Shown: positions 32,134-35,022 of the stretch, piece after piece
Layout of the letters: the number at the start of each line of letters is the position of its first letter
How positions within the stretch are numbered: the first letter of the stretch is position 1
Assembly (NCBI GenBank): GCA_002494165.1
Contig: DLBH01000025.1
Coordinates: 80,427 to 115,448 of the forward strand
DNA length: 35,022 bases
Reading direction: 5' to 3'
From: Lachnospiraceae bacterium UBA7026
Lineage (GTDB): Bacteria; Bacillota; Clostridia; Lachnospirales; Lachnospiraceae
Made by a program: the position numbers and the translations under genes
The notes under the pieces: model-generated
Database searches by the model: none
The model's input: only the letters and a program-made list of their open reading frames with translations
What the model was told of the DNA's origin: nothing

Positions 32134-33624
32134 ATGAGTTTGATTTATAAGAGTACGAGAAATAATAATGAGACGGCAACTGCTTCCGAGGCTATTCTGA
32201 GAGGACTGGCAGGCCAGGGAGGTCTCTATGTTCCCACAGAGATCCCCAGGCTGGAGACACCCTTTAAGGACCTTTCTGCCATGTCCTACCAGGAAGTTGC
32301 CTATGAGGTGATGAAGCTGTTTCTGACAGACTTCACTGAGGAGGAGTTAAAGCATTGTATCAACAATGCCTACGATAAAAAGTTTGACACAGACCACATC
32401 GCTGAGCTGGTGAAAAAGGGAGACGCCTGGTTTTTAGAGCTCTTCCACGGAGCAACCATAGCCTTTAAGGATATGGCCCTTTCCATCCTGCCCTATTTGC
32501 TTACCACCAGTGCAAAGAAGAACAAGGTCAGCAATGAGATTGTGATTCTGACAGCCACCTCCGGTGATACGGGCAAGGCGGCCCTGGCAGGCTTTGCGGA
32601 CGTTCCGGGGACTAAAATCATCGTCTTTTATCCCAAGCATGGAGTGAGCCCCATCCAGGAGAAGCAGATGGTTACCCAGCGGGGGGCCAATACCTATGTT
32701 ATCGGTATCGAGGGTAATTTTGACGATGCCCAGACCGGTGTAAAGAAGATGTTCTCGGATCCGGACCTGGCCAGGGAGATGGCAGAGGCCGGTTACCAGT
32801 TTTCCTCTGCTAATTCCATCAATGTGGGCCGGCTTGTGCCCCAGGTAGTCTACTATGTCTACAGCTATGCCCAGCTGCTTAAGGAAGGCCAGATCGCTGA
32901 GGGAGACCCGGTCAATGTGGTCGTGCCCACAGGTAATTTTGGTAATATCCTGGCTGCCTACTACGCAAAACAGATGGGGATACCATTTGCCAGACTGATT
33001 TGTGCCTCCAATGAGAACAAGGTCCTCTTTGATTTCTTCAGGACAGGCTGCTATGACAGAAACAGGGATTTTATCCTTACCTCTTCCCCCTCTATGGATA
33101 TACTTATCTCCAGCAACCTGGAAAGACTGATCTACCAGACGGCAGGCAGGGATGCTGACCTTAACAATAAGCTGATGCAGGAGCTCTCCCAGAAGGGAAG
33201 CTACACAGTGACAGACCAGATGCGCAGCCAGATGGAGGTCTTTTACGGTAATTATGGAAGTGAGGAAGACACGGCAGAAGCCATCCGGACCATGTACAGG
33301 GAGTGCGGTTATGTGATGGATACCCACACAGCCGTGGCGGACAGTGTCTATAAGAAGTACGTGGCTGAGACGGGCGATAAGACAATTACAGTGATTGCCT
33401 CTACTGCCAGCCCCTTCAAGTTTACCAGGAGTGTCATGAACGCTATAGACCCGGCCTACGACAGCAAGGGGGATTTCGAACTGATCGATGAACTCTCAAG
33501 GATTTCCGGGGTCAAGGTTCCCCAGGCCATAGAGGATATCCGGTCTGCCCCTGTTCTCCATGATACGGTTTGTCCCACTGAGGACATGGCTGTCCATGTG
33601 AAAAAGATCCTTGGCATAGACTAG
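32134..33624 (+). CDS. thrC: Threonine synthase
   Basis: A 496-aa PLP enzyme that converts O-phosphohomoserine to threonine, the last step of the pathway. The length and motifs fit the long (type II) bacterial form: SEAILRGLAGQGGLYVP near the start, LELFHGATIAFKDMAL with PLP-binding Lys112, and the phosphate-binding TATSGDTGKAALAGF. Then come VVVPTGNFGNILAAYYA and a C-terminal VMDTHTAVADSVY segment. GGAGG at 32124-32128 favours ATG 32134 over ATG 32131 (2-nt spacing) and over an in-frame GTG at 32104. No homoserine kinase or dehydrogenase gene is adjacent. The stop codon TAG lies inside the first, partial copy of a 29-bp repeat. Confidence 0.96.
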   Translation: MSLIYKSTRNNNETATASEAILRGLAGQGGLYVPTEIPRLETPFKDLSAMSYQEVAYEVMKLFLTDFTEEELKHCINNAYDKKFDTDHIAELVKKGDAWFLELFHGATIAFKDMALSILPYLLTTSAKKNKVSNEIVILTATSGDTGKAALAGFADVPGTKIIVFYPKHGVSPIQEKQMVTQRGANTYVIGIEGNFDDAQTGVKKMFSDPDLAREMAEAGYQFSSANSINVGRLVPQVVYYVYSYAQLLKEGQIAEGDPVNVVVPTGNFGNILAAYYAKQMGIPFARLICASNENKVLFDFFRTGCYDRNRDFILTSSPSMDILISSNLERLIYQTAGRDADLNNKLMQELSQKGSYTVTDQMRSQMEVFYGNYGSEEDTAEAIRTMYRECGYVMDTHTAVADSVYKKYVAETGDKTITVIASTASPFKFTRSVMNAIDPAYDSKGDFELIDELSRISGVKVPQAIEDIRSAPVLHDTVCPTEDMAVHVKKILGID

Positions 33625-33767
33625 CTTACAACAGACTAGCTTAAAACAGCCCGGTTAAAAAAGACTAGGTTAAAACAGCCCGGTTAAAAAAGACTAGTTT
33701 AAAACAGTCCAGTTAAAAAAGACTGGTTTAAAATCAGTCCGGTTAAAAAAGACTGGCTATAAACAGG
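33621..33767. repeat. 29-bp tandem repeats overlapping the end of thrC
   Basis: The unit is CTAG(C/G/T)TTAAAACAG followed by (C/T)CCGGTTAAAAAAGA. Full copies begin at 33636, 33665, 33694 and 33723 (the last one 30 bp). Partial copies flank them at 33621-33635 and 33753-33767. The thrC stop codon (TAG 33622-33624) lies in the first partial copy. Confidence 0.9.
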
Positions 33768-33806
33768 ATTAATTATATTTAGAAGGATTCTGGCAGAAAC
33801 CAGATT

Positions 33807-33842
33807 AAAAAGCCCTGCAGAAAAGACCCCTGCAGGGCTTTT
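33807..33842 (+). terminator. Strong Rho-independent terminator after thrC
   Basis: AAAAGCCCTGCAG (33808-33820) pairs with CTGCAGGGCTTTT (33830-33842), a perfect 13-bp stem with a 9-nt loop and flanking A/T runs. It closes the transcript carrying thrC. Confidence 0.92.
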
Positions 33843-33955
33843 CCAAGCTCCTTCGAAGCTGGGGAATTTTTTGGAAAAGTTGTCAGCCGTGCATAGCTTC
33901 CGGGATGTTTTGAAAAAAATCATCAGTTGAGCCAAAAATAATTGCAAAATAATGA

Positions 33956-33985
33956 TTGACAATATCCCTATATTAATGGTATTAT
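33956..33985 (+). promoter_or_regulatory. Promoter of the rpoD-type sigma gene
   Basis: TTGACA (33956-33961), an 18-nt spacer and TATTAT (33980-33985) with an upstream TG one base away (TGGTATTAT), so also an extended -10. Start of transcription is expected near 33992. Confidence 0.75.
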
Positions 33986-33992
33986 ACAAATT

Positions 33993-34232
33993 ACGCGAAT
34001 AATACAATGGGCTTATTGTCCGAGAATATTATGCTGGTATATCATTCGCGTGCTAAAGGAAGTGCGCTGATTAAGGAAGGGTAATGGACATGGTACGGTA
34101 CCCTTCTTTCAATTGTCTGTCAAGAGCACTTTTACTGACAGGCAGGCCGCCGGGGCCGGGGCGGGCTATTCTTTAAGATATTCTTTAAGAAGGACCACCG
34201 GGGTGTCAGCGGCAGAGAAAAGAGGAGGGCAT
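33993..34232 (+). promoter_or_regulatory. Structured leader of the sigma gene
   Basis: The ~240-nt leader contains ACGCGAAT (33993-34000) / ATTCGCGT (34044-34051), enclosing a small ACAAT/ATTGT hairpin. Next is GAAGGGTA (34076-34083) / TACCCTTC (34099-34106), then a CTGTCA...TGACAG stem (about 34119-34143). A GC-rich stretch follows, then a tandem 12-bp duplication TATTCTTTAAGA at 34167-34178 and 34179-34190. No T-run follows any stem closely enough for a clear terminator. Two tiny open frames also lie here (34031-34084 and 34084-34176), overlapping as TAATG. Their translation is uncertain. No longer gene is present in 33625-34232. Confidence 0.6.
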
Positions 34233-35022
34233 ATGGAAGACAGCAGAATGGAATACTCCAATATTATGGAGTCGCTTCTTAAAAAAGCACAGAAGAACAA
34301 GAATGTTCTGGAATACAAAGAGATCAATGATGCCTTTGTAAATATTCCGTTGAGCCCGGATGATTTTGAGTGGATTCTGAATTTCCTTGAAAAGCATAAC
34401 GTGGATGTACTGAATACCAGCGAGGATGGTCCCGATGATGATGAGTATCTTGACGATGACGATGAGAATGTAAAGATCATCGACGACACGGATATTCTTG
34501 AGGGCGTCAGCCTGGAGGATCCTGTCCGTATGTATTTAAAGGAGATTGGTAATATACCCCTTCTGACGGTGGACGAGGAGGTCTTCCTGGCCCAGCGTAT
34601 CGAGAAGGGAGACGAGCAGGCCAGACAGCAGCTGATTGAGGCTAACCTTAGGCTGGTTGTCAGTATTGCCAAGAAGTATGTAGGCCGGGGTATGTCTTTC
34701 CTGGACCTGATTCAGGAAGGTAATATGGGTCTCATGAAGGCCGTCGAGAAGTTTGATTACAAGAAGGGTAATAAGTTCAGTACTTATTCCACCTGGTGGA
34801 TCAGACAGGCGATTTCCCGCGCCATCAACGATAAATCCCGAATCATCCGGATCCCGGTTCATCAGTGCGAGCGGATCAACAAAGTCCGGCGCGCCATGCG
34901 GGAACTCTCCCAGACCCTCGGCAGGGAAGTTACTCCGGAAGACATCGCCGAGAAGCTCGATATGCCCGTCGAGCAGGTTGATACGCTCCTGAATTACTCC
35001 ATGGATGCCGTCTCCCTTGACA
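34233..35022 (+). CDS. rpoD: RNA polymerase sigma-70 factor, RpoD type (partial, runs off the window)
   Basis: 263 residues are visible and the frame is open at the right edge. AGGAGGG at 34222-34228 supports ATG 34233. Region 1.1-like sequence (10-60) is followed by an acidic linker, region 1.2 ([17 protein letters not shown], 96-112), and region 2 with [19 protein letters not shown] and [16 protein letters not shown]. The melting motif [12 protein letters not shown] (Trp188-Trp189) is intact. Region 3 starts with [13 protein letters not shown], keeping the His and Glu that contact extended -10 DNA, which suits the extended -10 promoters seen at 3650 and 33978. The QCER segment differs from the usual MVET of primary sigma factors, so it could be the primary factor of this lineage or a close paralogue. 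Region 4 lies outside. Confidence 0.88.
   Translation, partial: MEDSRMEYSNIMESLLKKAQKNKNVLEYKEINDAFVNIPLSPDDFEWILNFLEKHNVDVLNTSEDGPDDDEYLDDDDENVKIIDDTDILEGVSLEDPVRMYLKEIGNIPLLTVDEEVFLAQRIEKGDEQARQQLIEANLRLVVSIAKKYVGRGMSFLDLIQEGNMGLMKAVEKFDYKKGNKFSTYSTWWIRQAISRAINDKSRIIRIPVHQCERINKVRRAMRELSQTLGREVTPEDIAEKLDMPVEQVDTLLNYSMDAVSLD

Noticed and set aside
10121..33767. Tandem arrays as possible CRISPR arrays
   Set aside because: Units are directly adjacent, without unique spacers of constant length, and no cas genes are present.
33699..34007. 102-codon minus-strand frame
   Set aside because: It runs through the 29-bp repeats, the thrC terminator and the sigma promoter.

Overview
The window looks like chromosomal DNA of a Gram-positive, anaerobe-type Firmicute of class Clostridia, most likely Lachnospiraceae. 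The evidence is strong AGGAGG-type ribosome sites, TTG/GTG starts, a T-box leader, a VanRS-like two-component system, a TrpXYZ-type ABC transporter, cell-surface BIG2/FN3 proteins and dnaG/rpoD of clostridial type. The genus cannot be fixed from the sequence alone. No insertion sequence, prophage, tRNA or CRISPR array was seen.

Layout. 1-256 is the tail of a low-complexity protein. 743-3515 carries a DUF1294/alpha-beta hydrolase fusion, an AlkZ-related-like protein with a sigma-region-4-like HTH, and an Fe-S-type flavoprotein. 3738-5393 is a secreted BIG2/FN3 protein with a strong expression context. 5668-7871 pairs a PAP2 phosphatase with a PfoR-like EIIC membrane protein. 8126-10063 holds proA and a YgjP-like metallopeptidase. 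10301-13808 is a tryptophan T-box leader (specifier UGG) driving a three-gene trpXYZ-type ABC transporter. 14173-19388 lies on the minus strand: an NlpC/P60 hydrolase, then a CNNM/CorC-type transporter translationally coupled to a 1006-aa McrB-like AAA+ protein with altered catalytic motifs. 19563-24007 contains a Gfo/Idh/MocA-like protein, a truncated sigma-70-like protein, dnaG and trmK. 24181-24535 is RNase P RNA (rnpB) on the minus strand, followed leftward by its terminator. 24589-25389 is a minus-strand lipoprotein gene. 25715-32075 is a five-gene module: VanR-like regulator, VanS-like kinase, 830-aa membrane protein, an ABC-ATPase-like protein with every nucleotide motif altered, and an ABC-2-type permease. 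32134-33624 is thrC. The window ends inside an rpoD-type sigma factor whose leader is highly structured.

How the parts work together. The clearest regulatory logic is tryptophan sensing: uncharged tRNA-Trp would stabilise antitermination upstream of the transporter genes. The VanRS-like pair probably controls the membrane module directly downstream. Intergenic short tandem repeats of unrelated sequence (43, 50, 34 and 29 bp units) sit right after stop codons at four places, which looks like a genome habit rather than one element.

Most unusual items: (1) a sigma-70-like protein directly upstream of dnaG that lacks region 4 and has the promoter-melting Trp-Trp pair replaced by Arg-Arg; (2) a pseudo-ATPase in a two-component/ABC module; (3) a McrB-like pseudo-AAA+ protein coupled to a CBS-domain transporter; (4) a structured 240-nt leader ahead of the sigma factor. 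Functions of these are inferred from motifs and context only.
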